This document shows, in pieces, positions 1 through 9,600 of a DNA stretch of 64,000 bases. The DNA is from Streptomyces sp. Je 1-369 (GTDB lineage: Bacteria > Actinomycetota > Actinomycetes > Streptomycetales > Streptomycetaceae): contig NZ_CP101750.1 in NCBI RefSeq assembly GCF_026810505.1, positions 7,056,515-7,120,514 on the forward strand. The letters are read 5' to 3'. Positions within the stretch are counted from its first letter, which is position 1, and the number at the start of each line of letters is the position of its first letter. The notes beneath the pieces are model-generated. The model was not told the DNA's origin and ran no database searches. It saw only the letters and a program-made list of their open reading frames with translations. Position numbers and translations under genes: made by a program.

Positions 1-1245
1 TCCGTCGACGACGGCAAGTCCACGCTCGTGGGACGGCTGTTGCACGACTCCAAGTCGGTCCTCACCGACCAGCTGGAGGCCGTCGAGCGCGCCTCGGCCA
101 GCCGCGGCGCCGACGCCCCCGACCTGGCGCTGCTCACCGACGGCCTGCGCGCCGAACGCGAGCAGGGCATCACCATCGACGTCGCCTACCGCTACTTCGC
201 GACGGCCCGGCGCCGGTTCATCCTCGCCGACACCCCCGGCCACGTGCAGTACACCCGCAACATGGTCACCGGCGCCTCCACGGCGGAGCTGACGATCATC
301 CTGGTCGACGCCCGCAACGGCGTCGTCGAGCAGACCCGCCGCCACACCGCCATCGCGGCCCTGTTGCGCGTCCCGCACGTCGTCCTCGCGGTCAACAAGA
401 TGGACCTCGTCGGGTACGAGGAGTCCGTGTTCGCCGCGATCGCCGAGGAGTTCACGGCGTACGCGACCGGGCTCGGCGTCCCCGAGGTCACCGCCGTCCC
501 GATCTCGGCGCTCGCCGGGGACAACGTGGTGGAGCCGTCCGCGCACATGGACTGGTACGGCGGCCCGACCGTCCTGGAACACCTGGAGACCGTGCCCGTC
601 GGCCACGACCCGGAGCCCTGCGCCGCCCGGCTGCCCGTGCAGTACGTGATCCGCCCGCGGACCGCCGAACACCCCGACTACCGCGGCTACGCGGGCAGGA
701 TCGTCGCCGGTACGTTCCGCGTCGGCGAGCAGGTCACCGTCCTGCCGTCCGGCCGGACCACGAAGATCTCCGGCATCGACGTGCTGGGCGAACCGGTCGG
801 CACGGCATGGACGACGCAGTCGGTGACGGTCCTGCTCCAGGACGACGTCGACGTCTCGCGCGGCGACCTGATCGTGCCGAGCGCGGCCGCGCCGACCCTC
901 ACGCAGGACGTGACGGCGACCGTCTGCCACGTGGCCGACACGCCGCTGACCGTCGGGCACCGGGTACTGCTCAAACACGGCACCCGCACGGTCAAGGCGA
1001 TCGTCAAGGACATCCCGTCCCGGCTCACCCTCGACGACCTCTCCCAGCACCCGCACCCCGGCCGACTCGCCGCCAACGACATCGGCCGGGTGCGACTGCG
1101 TACCGCCGAGCCGCTGCCCCTCGACGCCTACGCCGACTCGCGCCGCACCGGTTCGTTCATCCTCATCGACCCGCGCGACGGCACCACGCTGACCGCGGGC
1201 ATGGTGGACGGCTCCGAGCCCGCGGCTACCGCTTGTGCCCGATGA
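1..1245 (+). CDS. cysN: Sulfate adenylyltransferase subunit 1 (CysN), 5' truncated by window
   Basis: The frame is open from base 1 and ends at TGA 1243-1245, so the true start lies upstream; about 414 residues are visible. It is the GTPase subunit of ATP sulfurylase, which powers CysD to make adenylyl sulfate from sulfate and ATP. Seen: the tail of the P-loop (SVDDGKST) at the window edge, GITIDV near switch I, DTPGH (G3) and NKMD (G4), followed by EF-Tu-like barrel domains. Family knowledge places it in assimilatory sulfate reduction, in the cytoplasm. Some clusters carry extra copies to feed sulfotransferases, but no sulfotransferase is visible here, so I take it as a primary-metabolism neighbour marking the left cluster edge. 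Its 3' end overlaps the convergent methyltransferase gene by 20 bases. Confidence 0.93.
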   Translation, partial: SVDDGKSTLVGRLLHDSKSVLTDQLEAVERASASRGADAPDLALLTDGLRAEREQGITIDVAYRYFATARRRFILADTPGHVQYTRNMVTGASTAELTIILVDARNGVVEQTRRHTAIAALLRVPHVVLAVNKMDLVGYEESVFAAIAEEFTAYATGLGVPEVTAVPISALAGDNVVEPSAHMDWYGGPTVLEHLETVPVGHDPEPCAARLPVQYVIRPRTAEHPDYRGYAGRIVAGTFRVGEQVTVLPSGRTTKISGIDVLGEPVGTAWTTQSVTVLLQDDVDVSRGDLIVPSAAAPTLTQDVTATVCHVADTPLTVGHRVLLKHGTRTVKAIVKDIPSRLTLDDLSQHPHPGRLAANDIGRVRLRTAEPLPLDAYADSRRTGSFILIDPRDGTTLTAGMVDGSEPAATACAR

Positions 1246-2218
1246 CCACGTGCTTCTCGCCGCCGGACCGCCGCACCTCGCAGTCCTCGAACCCGGCCCG
1301 CTCCAGCAGGGCGATGAACTCGGCAGCCGTGCGGTGCCTTCCGGCCATCTCGATGTGCATCACGAGGTTCATCGCGGCGGTGGCCAGCGGGCCGGTGCGG
1401 TCGTCCTCGAAGAGGCGGTCCATGATGAGGACCCGGCCGGGTGCCTGGCACGCCCGGTAGGCCTTCTCCAGGAGCTTGACGCTGGTGTGGTCGTCCCAGT
1501 CGGAGAGGATGTAGCCGAAGGCGAGGCAGTCGCCCTGCGGGAGTTCGTCCGCGAAGAAGTCACCGCCGATGAAGTCCAGACGGTCGGCGACCGGCCGTGC
1601 CTCGGCGTCCTCGCCGACCAGCGGGCCGACCGCGGGCATGTCGAAGACGGTGGCGCGCAGCGCGGGGTCGGTGAGCAGCGCCGCCACGGCGAACGGTCCG
1701 GTGGCCCCGCCGACGTCCACGAGGTGCTTCGTCCCCGCCATCCCGGCGAGGGGCGCCAGCTCACGCGAGACGCCGAAGCTCAGGTCCCACATGGCGCGCA
1801 TGAACGCCCGCAGCGACTCGGCGTCCCGGTACACGTCGTCGAACGGTGACGCCTCCGTGGTCGGCTTCCCCTCGGCGAGGTAGGTGTCGAGGCGGCCGAG
1901 GCGGCCCTGGGTCTCCTCCGTGAGGTGCTTGATGAAGCCGCCCAGGTAGCGGCTGTTGCCCGGGTCGAGGAACGGCTCGGCGTCGGCGGCCAGCGCGTAC
2001 TCGCCGCCCGTCGCGCGGGTCACGACACCGAGGGACGTCAGGACGAGCAGCATGCGCTCCAACGTGTCCTCGTCGACGTCGAGCCGCGCGGCGAGGTGCG
2101 CGACGGTGCCCGGCCCGCCCTCGATGAGGGAGGTGAACACCCCGTGTTCCAGGGCGGTGTGGAGCACCGGAGTGGAGAGCAGTCCGTAGACGGCGTTCTC
2201 AAGTGCGTTGGGCATCAT
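1226..2218 (-). CDS. SAM-dependent methyltransferase (O-methyltransferase family 2 fold)
   Basis: This 330-residue protein has the two-part layout of plant-type O-methyltransferases: an N-terminal winged-helix/dimerisation region (about residues 1-110) and a Rossmann SAM-binding domain with VDVGGATG near residue 166. The usual catalytic HDW motif reads SDW (about residue 237), so the general-base histidine is absent. It may therefore work on a more acidic oxygen, on N or C, or be weakly active. Start: ATG 2218 follows GAGGAG with 8-base spacing; a second ATG follows at once. The start overlaps the hydrolase stop by 4 bases (ATGA), so it is the last gene of the leftward NRPS operon. A tailoring role on an aromatic hydroxyl or its precursor is an inference from context. 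Confidence 0.85.
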   Translation of the reverse strand: MMPNALENAVYGLLSTPVLHTALEHGVFTSLIEGGPGTVAHLAARLDVDEDTLERMLLVLTSLGVVTRATGGEYALAADAEPFLDPGNSRYLGGFIKHLTEETQGRLGRLDTYLAEGKPTTEASPFDDVYRDAESLRAFMRAMWDLSFGVSRELAPLAGMAGTKHLVDVGGATGPFAVAALLTDPALRATVFDMPAVGPLVGEDAEARPVADRLDFIGGDFFADELPQGDCLAFGYILSDWDDHTSVKLLEKAYRACQAPGRVLIMDRLFEDDRTGPLATAAMNLVMHIEMAGRHRTAAEFIALLERAGFEDCEVRRSGGEKHVVIGHKR

Positions 2219-3045
2219 CGGTGTTGCTCCTCGGACGTGTCGATGACCGTGTCGATCTCGTGTACCAGTCGGGCGAGTTCCTGCGGGTGGCTGACGTGCG
2301 CGGCGTGCCCGGCGCCGGAGATCTCCGCGAACCGGCCGTGCGGCAGCAGCTCGGCGAGCCGCCGTGCCACTTCCGCGTGATGCGGCGCCGACCGCGATCC
2401 GGCCGCCACCGCGGTGGGGAGAGGAAACGTCAGCGGGTCGAAGGACGGCACGTCGACCGTCGGGTCCGTCATCTCGGAGATCAGGGCCGCCCCGTCCGCC
2501 GCGAGGTCGGACGGCCGGGCGCGCGCCAGGTGCAACCGGCTCGCGGGGCCGAGCAGTTCGGCCAGCATCGCCCGCGTCGCCTGCTCCGGCCCTCCCTCGG
2601 CGGCCGCGCCGCGCACGGTCCGCTCCCAAGGGTCGTCGACGGGCCACCACGGCAGCCAGCGCACCGGCGGTTCGACGGCGACGATCCCGGCGACACGCGA
2701 CGGGTCCGCGGCCGCGGCGGCAAGCGCCACGAGGGCGCCGTAACTGTGGCCGAGCACGACCGGCGGCACGGGCTGCTCCGCCAGGACCGTACGAAGGTCG
2801 CGCACGTGCACCGCGAAGTCGACGTCCGCGTCCCCGAGCGGGCGGGACGCGCCCCAGCCGCGCCGGTCGTAGCCGAGCACCGGGCGGCCCGGCAGATCGT
2901 CGACCACGCGGCGGAAGGTGTCACTCCGGTCCACCGAGCCGTGCACGATCACGACGGGCCGGGCAGCCGTGTCCGTCCCGTCCCCCCACTCATGGATTAC
3001 CGGCCGCGCCCGCTCCGTGGCGGTCTGTATAGTTCCGTCGTTCAC
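2215..3045 (-). CDS. Alpha/beta hydrolase, likely thioesterase releasing a PCP-bound hydroxy amino acid
   Basis: A 276-residue alpha/beta hydrolase with the nucleophile elbow GHSYG (near residue 99), an HGS oxyanion-type segment early in the chain and the catalytic histidine in GAGH near residue 244. There is no signal peptide. It starts at GTG 3045 and overlaps the stop of the P450-A-PCP gene by 4 bases (GTGA), so the two are translationally coupled. Established parallels are Bhp next to BpsD/OxyD (balhimycin) and NikP2 next to NikP1/NikQ (nikkomycin), in which a hydrolase frees a beta-hydroxy amino acid from a dedicated carrier protein. By that analogy I infer release of a beta-hydroxylated aromatic amino acid here. 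A proofreading type II thioesterase or an ordinary esterase is the alternative. Confidence 0.8.
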   Translation of the reverse strand: MNDGTIQTATERARPVIHEWGDGTDTAARPVVIVHGSVDRSDTFRRVVDDLPGRPVLGYDRRGWGASRPLGDADVDFAVHVRDLRTVLAEQPVPPVVLGHSYGALVALAAAAADPSRVAGIVAVEPPVRWLPWWPVDDPWERTVRGAAAEGGPEQATRAMLAELLGPASRLHLARARPSDLAADGAALISEMTDPTVDVPSFDPLTFPLPTAVAAGSRSAPHHAEVARRLAELLPHGRFAEISGAGHAAHVSHPQELARLVHEIDTVIDTSEEQHR

Positions 3046-6000
3046 TGAGCCGTACGCCCCTCGCTCACCAGCTGCACCAGTCCGGCCAGGGTCGGCTCGT
3101 CGAGCAGTCGCTGTATGTCGATCTCCATGCCGAAGCGGTCCTCGGCGGCCGCCATGAACTCCGCCATGGCCAGCGAGTCACCGCCCGCGGAGAAGAAGTC
3201 GGTGTCCAGCTTCACCTGGACCTGCGGCACGCGCAGACACGACGAGAACAGCCGGGCCAGCTCCCATGTGACGCGGGTGGACCCCGCGGTGACGGGGGCG
3301 GGTGCCGCGGGGGCCGGAGCGGGTGCCACTGGAACCGGAGCGGGCGCTGTCGCGATCGGCGCGGGCTCGGAAGCGACGGTGCCGGTGTCGGTCCCCGCCG
3401 TCTCCTCCCGCTGTCCCACCTTCCCGTTCGAGGTCAGCGGCAGCTGTTCCGTGACGGTGAACGCCGCCGGGATCATGCCTCCGTGCAGCCGCTCGGCGAG
3501 ATGGCGACGTACCGCCGTCTCGTCCCAGGACCCCGGCCCCTCGGGCACGACGAACGCGTGCAGCCGGCCGTCGCGCTCGACCGCGTGGCAGGAGGACACC
3601 CCGGGCGCCTTCTCCAACACGCGCTCGACCTCGTACAGTTCGACGCGCTGACCCCGGATCTTGACCTGCCGGTCGCGGCGGCCGACGTACTCCAGGGAGC
3701 CGTCCTCCCGCCAGACGCACAGGTCACCGCTCCGGTACATCAACCGCCCCGGCCGCCCCGCGAAGGGGTCCGGCATGAACGACTCGGCCATGAGGTCGGG
3801 GCGCCCCAGATAGCGGCCCACACCGATCCCCGCGATGTACAGCTCGCCCTGAGTTCCCGCGGGCAGCAACTGCCGCTCCTCGTCCAGGACGTAGACCCGT
3901 TTGCCCGCGACCGGGCGCCCGATCGGCGGGTCGTCCTCACCGGCGCACTCGTGCCAGGTCGACCAGACCGCAGCCTCGGCGGGACCGTAGAGGTTGAGGA
4001 GCCTGCGGCCCGGCGCCGTCCAGCGGCGGACGAGCGCACCGGGCAGCCGCTCGCCCGCGAACGCCGCGATGCGCAGGTTGGGCAGCGGATCGTGCGCGAG
4101 CACCGACCACACCGACGGCGTCATGATGGCGACGCTCACCCGCCGCTCGCGCAGCAGCCGCGACAGCGGCGGGCCGGGGGTCAGCTGCGCGGTCCGCGCG
4201 ACGACGAGCGTCGCCCCGCACAGCAGCGCGAGCACGGCCTCGGAGATGAAGCCGTCGAAGTTCAGCGACAGGAACTGCAGCACCCGGTCCTGCGGCCGGA
4301 TCCGGAACACCGCGCGCTGCGCGAGGTGCAGGTTCGTCAGCGACTCGTGGCTGTTGGCGATGGCTTTCGGCCGTCCCGTGGTGCCACTGGTGAACACGAC
4401 GTAGGCGGTGTTGCCCGGCGCGACACCGGTGATCGGCGGGGCGGCGGCGCGTGCGGCCGGATCGAGCCGTACGACGTCGGCCGGGAGGCCCAGCGCCGCG
4501 ATCCGGTCCCCGGTGGCGTCGTCGGCGACGACGAGCCGCGCGGACGTCTGCTCCAGCATGGTCCGCAGCCGCTCGCCGGGGCAGTCGGAGGCGGCGAGCA
4601 GGAAGGCGCCCCCGGCCTTGGCGACGGCGAGGATGGCGACCACCAGCCGCACGGAGCGTTCCATGCTGATCGCGACGACCGTCTCGGGCTCGACGCCCAG
4701 CTCGCGCAGCCGGTGCGCGGCGCCGTTGGCCAGCGCGTCGATGTCCGCGTACGAGTACACGACGCCCTCGTCCTCGACCGCCGTGCTGTCCGGCGCCAGG
4801 CGCGCCCGCTCCTCGAAGAGCAGCTGCCAGCAGATCTGCGCGGCACCGTCGTCGGCGCCGGTGTCGTTCCACTCGGCGACGATCTGGTGCCGTTCGAGGT
4901 CGGTGACCGTCTTCGCCGCGGGCACCGCATCGGGCTGGTGCGGCTCCCGGGGCGCGGTCTCGGCCGTACGGCCCACGAGCAGCGCCGCCCGGCGCCGTGA
5001 GCGGGTGTTGCAGTGCGGCCCCCACTCCACCGGGTCCGCCTCCACCGGCGAGAGCCCGAACCGCCGGTAGCGCTCGACGAAGCCGAGGATCGCCCAGCGC
5101 GCCAGACGTTCGGCGAACGGCGCGCCCAGGCAGTAGTGCGGACCGGAGCCGAAGCCGAGGTGGCGGCCCTCGCTGCGGGTGATGTCGAAGGCGGTGGGGT
5201 CGGTGAACTTGCGCGGGTCGAGGTTGGCCGCGGCGAGCAGGACGAGGACTCCGTCCCCGGCCTTCATCCGCGCCCCGCCGACCTCGATGTCCCGCACGGC
5301 GTGCCGCCCCACGTACTGGCTCGACCCGTCGATCCGCAGCACCTCCGCCACGGCGGAATCGGCGAGCGAAGGGTCGTCCCGCAGCCGCCGCAGCTGCTCC
5401 GGGTGCTCGGCGAGCAGCAGCAGCCCGCTGGAGACGAGATGCGTCAGGGTCTGATAGCCACCGGCGACCAGGACCAGCGCGTTGGCGGCGACGAGCTGGA
5501 GCAGCTCGGCGGACGGCTCACAGGGCTCCCCCGATCGCTCCCCCGAACCCTCCTCCGATCCTTCCTCAGGACCCTTCGCGGGATCGGCGGCGAAGTCGTC
5601 CCGCAACGCCGTCGCCAGGACGGAGACGAGGTCGTCACCGGGCGCGGCGAGGCGTTCGGCGGCCAGCTCGCGCAGCCCGGCGAGCGCCTTGTCGAGCAGC
5701 GGGACCGTCTCCAGGTCGGCCCGGCTGGGGAAGGTGGAGACGCTGCTGAGCAGACGCTCGTAGGCGTCGGCCCACTCGGTGAGCTCCGCGCCGCGCCCCC
5801 TCATGCCGAGCAGATGGGTCATCAGGTGCTCGGGCAGCCGCTCCGCGAAGTCCCGCACCAGGTCGATGGTCCCGGCGTCGGGCAGCGCGTCCAGGGCCCG
5901 GTCGGCGATGGCCCGCAGGTCCGGGTCGTGCCGTTGCAGACCGGCGGGCGAGAACTCGGCGCGCAGGGCGTTCCTGATCCGGGTGTGGTCCGGCGGATCG

Positions 6001-6332
6001 TTGAACAGGAACTGCGCGGACAGCATCTCGGCGGTCGGCACGATGCCGCTCATGCCGCGCGCCGCCAGGTCGTCGGGGGAGTGGTGGCGCGCGGACGAGA
6101 ACGCCCGGTGGTTGGCGAGGATCTCTACCGACTCGGCGTACCCGGCACAGACCCAGACGCCTCCCACCTCGTCGTAGAAGACGGGCGGGAGCTCGGATAT
6201 CGCCCTCCAGTAGAGCCCGGGGTCGGCTATGACCTCGGCACGGCGCAGATTGTGGATGCCGTGCCGCGCACGGTCGTAACCGGCACGCGCACGGTCGTGG
6301 CCGGCGGCGGGACGGGCGGTCGGGGACCCCAC
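3042..6332 (-). CDS. Cytochrome P450 - adenylation - PCP fusion protein
   Basis: A 1096-residue fusion. Residues about 1-455 are a bacterial class I P450: K-helix EVLR, and heme loop FGSGPHYCLG with the cysteine ligand near residue 399. The I-helix reads AGGYQT where an acid normally precedes T. Residues about 490-960 are an adenylation domain (YVVFTSGTTG, NLYGPAE, YRSGDL, NGKV). An Ala/Pro linker leads to a PCP with GGDSL, serine near residue 1051. Pocket residues read D-G-S-I-A-A-L-V-W-K, which I cannot assign; serine at position 239 is shared with Tyr-type pockets. The likely job is to load an amino acid on its own PCP and beta-hydroxylate it there, as NovH/NovI, NikP1/NikQ and BpsD/OxyD do with separate proteins. 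It starts at GTG 6332 behind a purine-rich AAGGAGAG stretch. Confidence 0.88.
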   Translation of the reverse strand: MGSPTARPAAGHDRARAGYDRARHGIHNLRRAEVIADPGLYWRAISELPPVFYDEVGGVWVCAGYAESVEILANHRAFSSARHHSPDDLAARGMSGIVPTAEMLSAQFLFNDPPDHTRIRNALRAEFSPAGLQRHDPDLRAIADRALDALPDAGTIDLVRDFAERLPEHLMTHLLGMRGRGAELTEWADAYERLLSSVSTFPSRADLETVPLLDKALAGLRELAAERLAAPGDDLVSVLATALRDDFAADPAKGPEEGSEEGSGERSGEPCEPSAELLQLVAANALVLVAGGYQTLTHLVSSGLLLLAEHPEQLRRLRDDPSLADSAVAEVLRIDGSSQYVGRHAVRDIEVGGARMKAGDGVLVLLAAANLDPRKFTDPTAFDITRSEGRHLGFGSGPHYCLGAPFAERLARWAILGFVERYRRFGLSPVEADPVEWGPHCNTRSRRRAALLVGRTAETAPREPHQPDAVPAAKTVTDLERHQIVAEWNDTGADDGAAQICWQLLFEERARLAPDSTAVEDEGVVYSYADIDALANGAAHRLRELGVEPETVVAISMERSVRLVVAILAVAKAGGAFLLAASDCPGERLRTMLEQTSARLVVADDATGDRIAALGLPADVVRLDPAARAAAPPITGVAPGNTAYVVFTSGTTGRPKAIANSHESLTNLHLAQRAVFRIRPQDRVLQFLSLNFDGFISEAVLALLCGATLVVARTAQLTPGPPLSRLLRERRVSVAIMTPSVWSVLAHDPLPNLRIAAFAGERLPGALVRRWTAPGRRLLNLYGPAEAAVWSTWHECAGEDDPPIGRPVAGKRVYVLDEERQLLPAGTQGELYIAGIGVGRYLGRPDLMAESFMPDPFAGRPGRLMYRSGDLCVWREDGSLEYVGRRDRQVKIRGQRVELYEVERVLEKAPGVSSCHAVERDGRLHAFVVPEGPGSWDETAVRRHLAERLHGGMIPAAFTVTEQLPLTSNGKVGQREETAGTDTGTVASEPAPIATAPAPVPVAPAPAPAAPAPVTAGSTRVTWELARLFSSCLRVPQVQVKLDTDFFSAGGDSLAMAEFMAAAEDRFGMEIDIQRLLDEPTLAGLVQLVSEGRTAQ

Positions 6333-6418
6333 GCGCTTCCCTCTCTCCTTGCTAGGTGTTGCTTGGCGTTGCCTGTCGCAGCCAGTGGCTGCCCGTGGCT
6401 GCTTGTCGCTGCTCTCGG

Positions 6419-6631
6419 CTACTTCTCGGCCATGCGCTGCGCGAGGCTGCGCGGGCGCATGTCGGTCCAGTTCTCCTCGATGAAGCGCAGGCAGGCCTCC
6501 CGCGTGTCGCTCGGGTGCGCGGTGGTCCAGCCCGCGGGCACGTCCACGGTGACCGGCCAGAGCGAGTGCTGGTTCTCGTCGTTGACGAGCACCACGTACG
6601 TGCCGTCCGGGTTCTCGAAGGGGTTCGTCAT
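6419..6631 (-). CDS. MbtH-like protein
   Basis: A 70-residue MbtH-family chaperone with the signature [10 protein letters not shown] near the N-terminus, VPAGW, and the WTDMRPRSL tail. Family knowledge: these proteins bind NRPS adenylation domains and are often needed for their folding and activity, especially Tyr- and Ser-type domains. ATG 6631 is preceded by AGGAG with 6-base spacing and lies 29 bases after the NRPS-1 stop, so it is in the leftward operon and probably serves the adenylation domains of all the synthetases. The 86-base gap to the P450 fusion gene holds short GGCTGC-like repeats but no obvious promoter. Confidence 0.96.
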   Translation of the reverse strand: MTNPFENPDGTYVVLVNDENQHSLWPVTVDVPAGWTTAHPSDTREACLRFIEENWTDMRPRSLAQRMAEK

Positions 6632-6660
6632 GTCAGCTCCTGGGGTTTGGTCGGGGTGTG

Positions 6661-9600
6661 TCAGGGAGTGGGGTGCTGGCTGTGGAGGGTGCGGGAGAGG
6701 ATCTCGCCGACGGGCTTCAGGACGTCCGGCAGCAACATGCCGTCGTGACTGCACGGGACTTGGTGCTCGTCGACCCGTCCGGTGACGTACGCCGCCCAGG
6801 CGTCCCGTCCCTTGCCGGGGGCGGTCGGGGAGCCGTCCCGACCCCTCCCCGCGGTCAGTACGAGCAGGTCGCCGCGGAACACGCCGGGGGTGAACGCCGC
6901 ACCGATGCCGGCGTTGTGCCGCAGCGTGTGCGCGAAGGTACGCAGATCCTCCGCCGTCAGGTTGGCCATCACCGCGCCGACCTGCTGGAAGAACGCGCTC
7001 AAAGCGGCCGGTGTCAGCGGCTCGTCGGGACCGACGGTGGTGATGGCGGCCGGGTCGTATCCGGCGTTCGCGGCGATCATGCGCAGCATGCTGTCCTCGT
7101 CCGCGGGCACCGGCTCGACACCGTCCTCCGCCGCCGCGGGGAAGGCGTCCAGGAGCGCGAGCAGCGCGATCTCCTCGCCCCGCGCCTGGAGTTGCGCGGC
7201 CATCTCGAAGGCGACGAGACCGCCGAACGACCAGCCGACGAGGTGGTACGGCCCACTGGGCTGAACCGAACGCAGCTGCTCCACATAGTCCGCGGCCATG
7301 GCCGGGAGCGAGGCCGGAGGTTCGGCGCCTTGCAGCAGCGTGCGGGCCTGGAGGCCGTACAGCGGGTGGCCGGGCGGCAGGTGGTCCTTGAGGTGGTAGT
7401 AGCCCCAGCTGTGCCCGCCCGCGGGGTGGACGCAGAAGACCGGCGCGCGATCCCCTTCCACGTGCAGCGGCAGCAGGACGTCGCCCTGCGCCTTCTCCGC
7501 CCCGTGCACCCGTTCGGCGAGCCCGGTGACGGTGGGCGCCTCGAAGAAGTCCCTGGGCCGCAGCTGCGCGCCGAGGGCGGCACGGATCCGCCCGATGAGG
7601 CGCATGGCGAGCAGGGAGTGCCCGCCGAGGGCGAAGAAGCTCGCGTCGCCGCCGACCCGGTCGACATCCACGCCCAGCACCTCGGCGAAGAGCCCGGCGA
7701 TGATCCGTTCGTGCGGAGTGCCGGGAGCGCGGGTGGAGGTGGTTGTGGCGGCGGAGGTGGCGGTGGCGCCTGTGTAGTCGGGGACGGGGAGTGCTTTGCG
7801 GTCCAGTTTTCCGTTGGGGGTCAGAGGGAGGGCGTCGAGGGGGACCAGGGCGGTGGGGACCATGTACGCGGGGAGGGCGCGGCGGAGCCGGTCGTCGAGG
7901 TCCTGCCGGTCGAGCGGTGCGCCGTCCTCGGGTACGACGTATCCCACGAGGCGGTGGTCGCCGGGCCGGTCCTCCCGGATCACTGCGGTGGCGGCAGCGA
8001 CCGCGGGGCAGCCGGTCAACGCGGCCTCGACTTCTCCGAGTTCGACGCGGTGGCCGCGCAGTTTGACCTGGTCGTCGGTGCGCCCGAGGTAGCGGAGGGT
8101 GCCGTCGTCGTTCCAGGAGGCGAGGTCGCCGGTGCGGTACATGCGCGACCCGGCGGGCCCGTGGGGGTCGGCGACGAACCGCCCCGCGGTCAGCCCCGGC
8201 CGGTTCAGATAGCCCCGTGCGAGCCCGGTCCCCGCGATGTACAGCTCGCCCGCGACGCCGGTCGGGACCGGGCGCAGGGCGGCGTCCAGGACGTACACCC
8301 GCGTGTTGGAGATCGGACGGCCGATGGACGGAGCGGCCCCACCGTCGCCACGGCTCAGCTCGGCGGCCGTCGACCAGATGGTCGTCTCGGTGGGCCCGTA
8401 CACGTTCGTCACCGCCCGGCCGAGCCCGCGGAGAGTCTCCGCCAGCGCCGCGGAGACCGCCTCGCCGCCCACCAGCACACGGCGCAGACCGAGGTCCGAG
8501 GCGCCTGGCGTTGCCGCCAGCTCCCGCCACAGCGACGGCGTCGCCTGTACGACGGTGACCCCGGCGTCGGCGATCAGCCGGACCATGGCCGCCGGATCGT
8601 TCGCCACCGTGGCGCCGGGCAGTACGACCCCGGCACCGCACAGGAGCGGCAGGTAGACCTCAAGACCGGCGATGTCGAACGCGACCGTCGTCACCGACAG
8701 GAACCGGTCGCCCTCCCGGACACCGACCCGGCCCCTCATGTCGGCCAGGAAGTTGGCGAGGCCGCGGTGGGGGACGACGACGCCCTTGGGGGTGCCGGTG
8801 GAGCCGGAGGTGTAGATGACGTAGGCGGGGTGGGAGGGGTCGGGTGTGATGGTGGGGTTGGTGTTGAGGGTGGTGGTGCGGCTCTGGAGGGGGGTGGGGT
8901 CGTCGAGGAGGACGGTCGGGGTGTCCTCGGGCCACAGGCCGGTGGTGGTGCTGTCGGTGAGGACGAGGGTGGGGCGGGCGTCCTGGACCATGTGGCGGAT
9001 GCGTTCGGCGGGGTAGGCCGTGTCGATGGGCAGGTAGGCGGCGCCCGCCTTGAGTACCGCGAGCAGGGCGGTGACGAGTTCCGGCGACCGGGGCAGGGCG
9101 AGGCCGACGATGTGCTCGGGGCCGACGCCGTGCTCGGTGAGGAGGTGCGCGAGGCGGTTGGCGCGGGCGTTGAGCTCGTCGTACGTGAGCTGCGTGCCGT
9201 CGGCGACGAGCGCGATGGCGTCGGGCGTGGCGGCGGCCTGTGCCTGGAACAGCTCGGGCACGGTGGCGTCGGGCACCGCCGTGACCGTGTCGTTCCACTC
9301 GTCGAGCACCCGGTGCCGTTCGCCCTCGGACAGGACATCGACGGAGGCGATGCTCCGGCCGGGATCGGCGGCGACCGTACGCAGCACGCGCAGCAGCCGC
9401 TCCACCAGCGCGGTCGTCGTGCGCTGCTCGAAGAGGTCGACGCGGTAGGTGAGGGAGCCGAGGATCCCGTCGGGGGAACCGTCATCGCCGTGCCGTTCGG
9501 CGAGGCTCAGGGCCAGATCGGTGCGTGCCGCGTGGAAGCCCGCGGGCCGCACCGAGGCGTCGAGCCCGCCGAACTTCAACTCGGCGCGCGGGGTGTTGTT

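Noticed and set aside
1..1245. cysN as a cluster gene supplying activated sulfate for peptide sulfation
   Set aside because: No sulfotransferase or APS kinase is visible, and cysN faces the cluster convergently rather than joining it.
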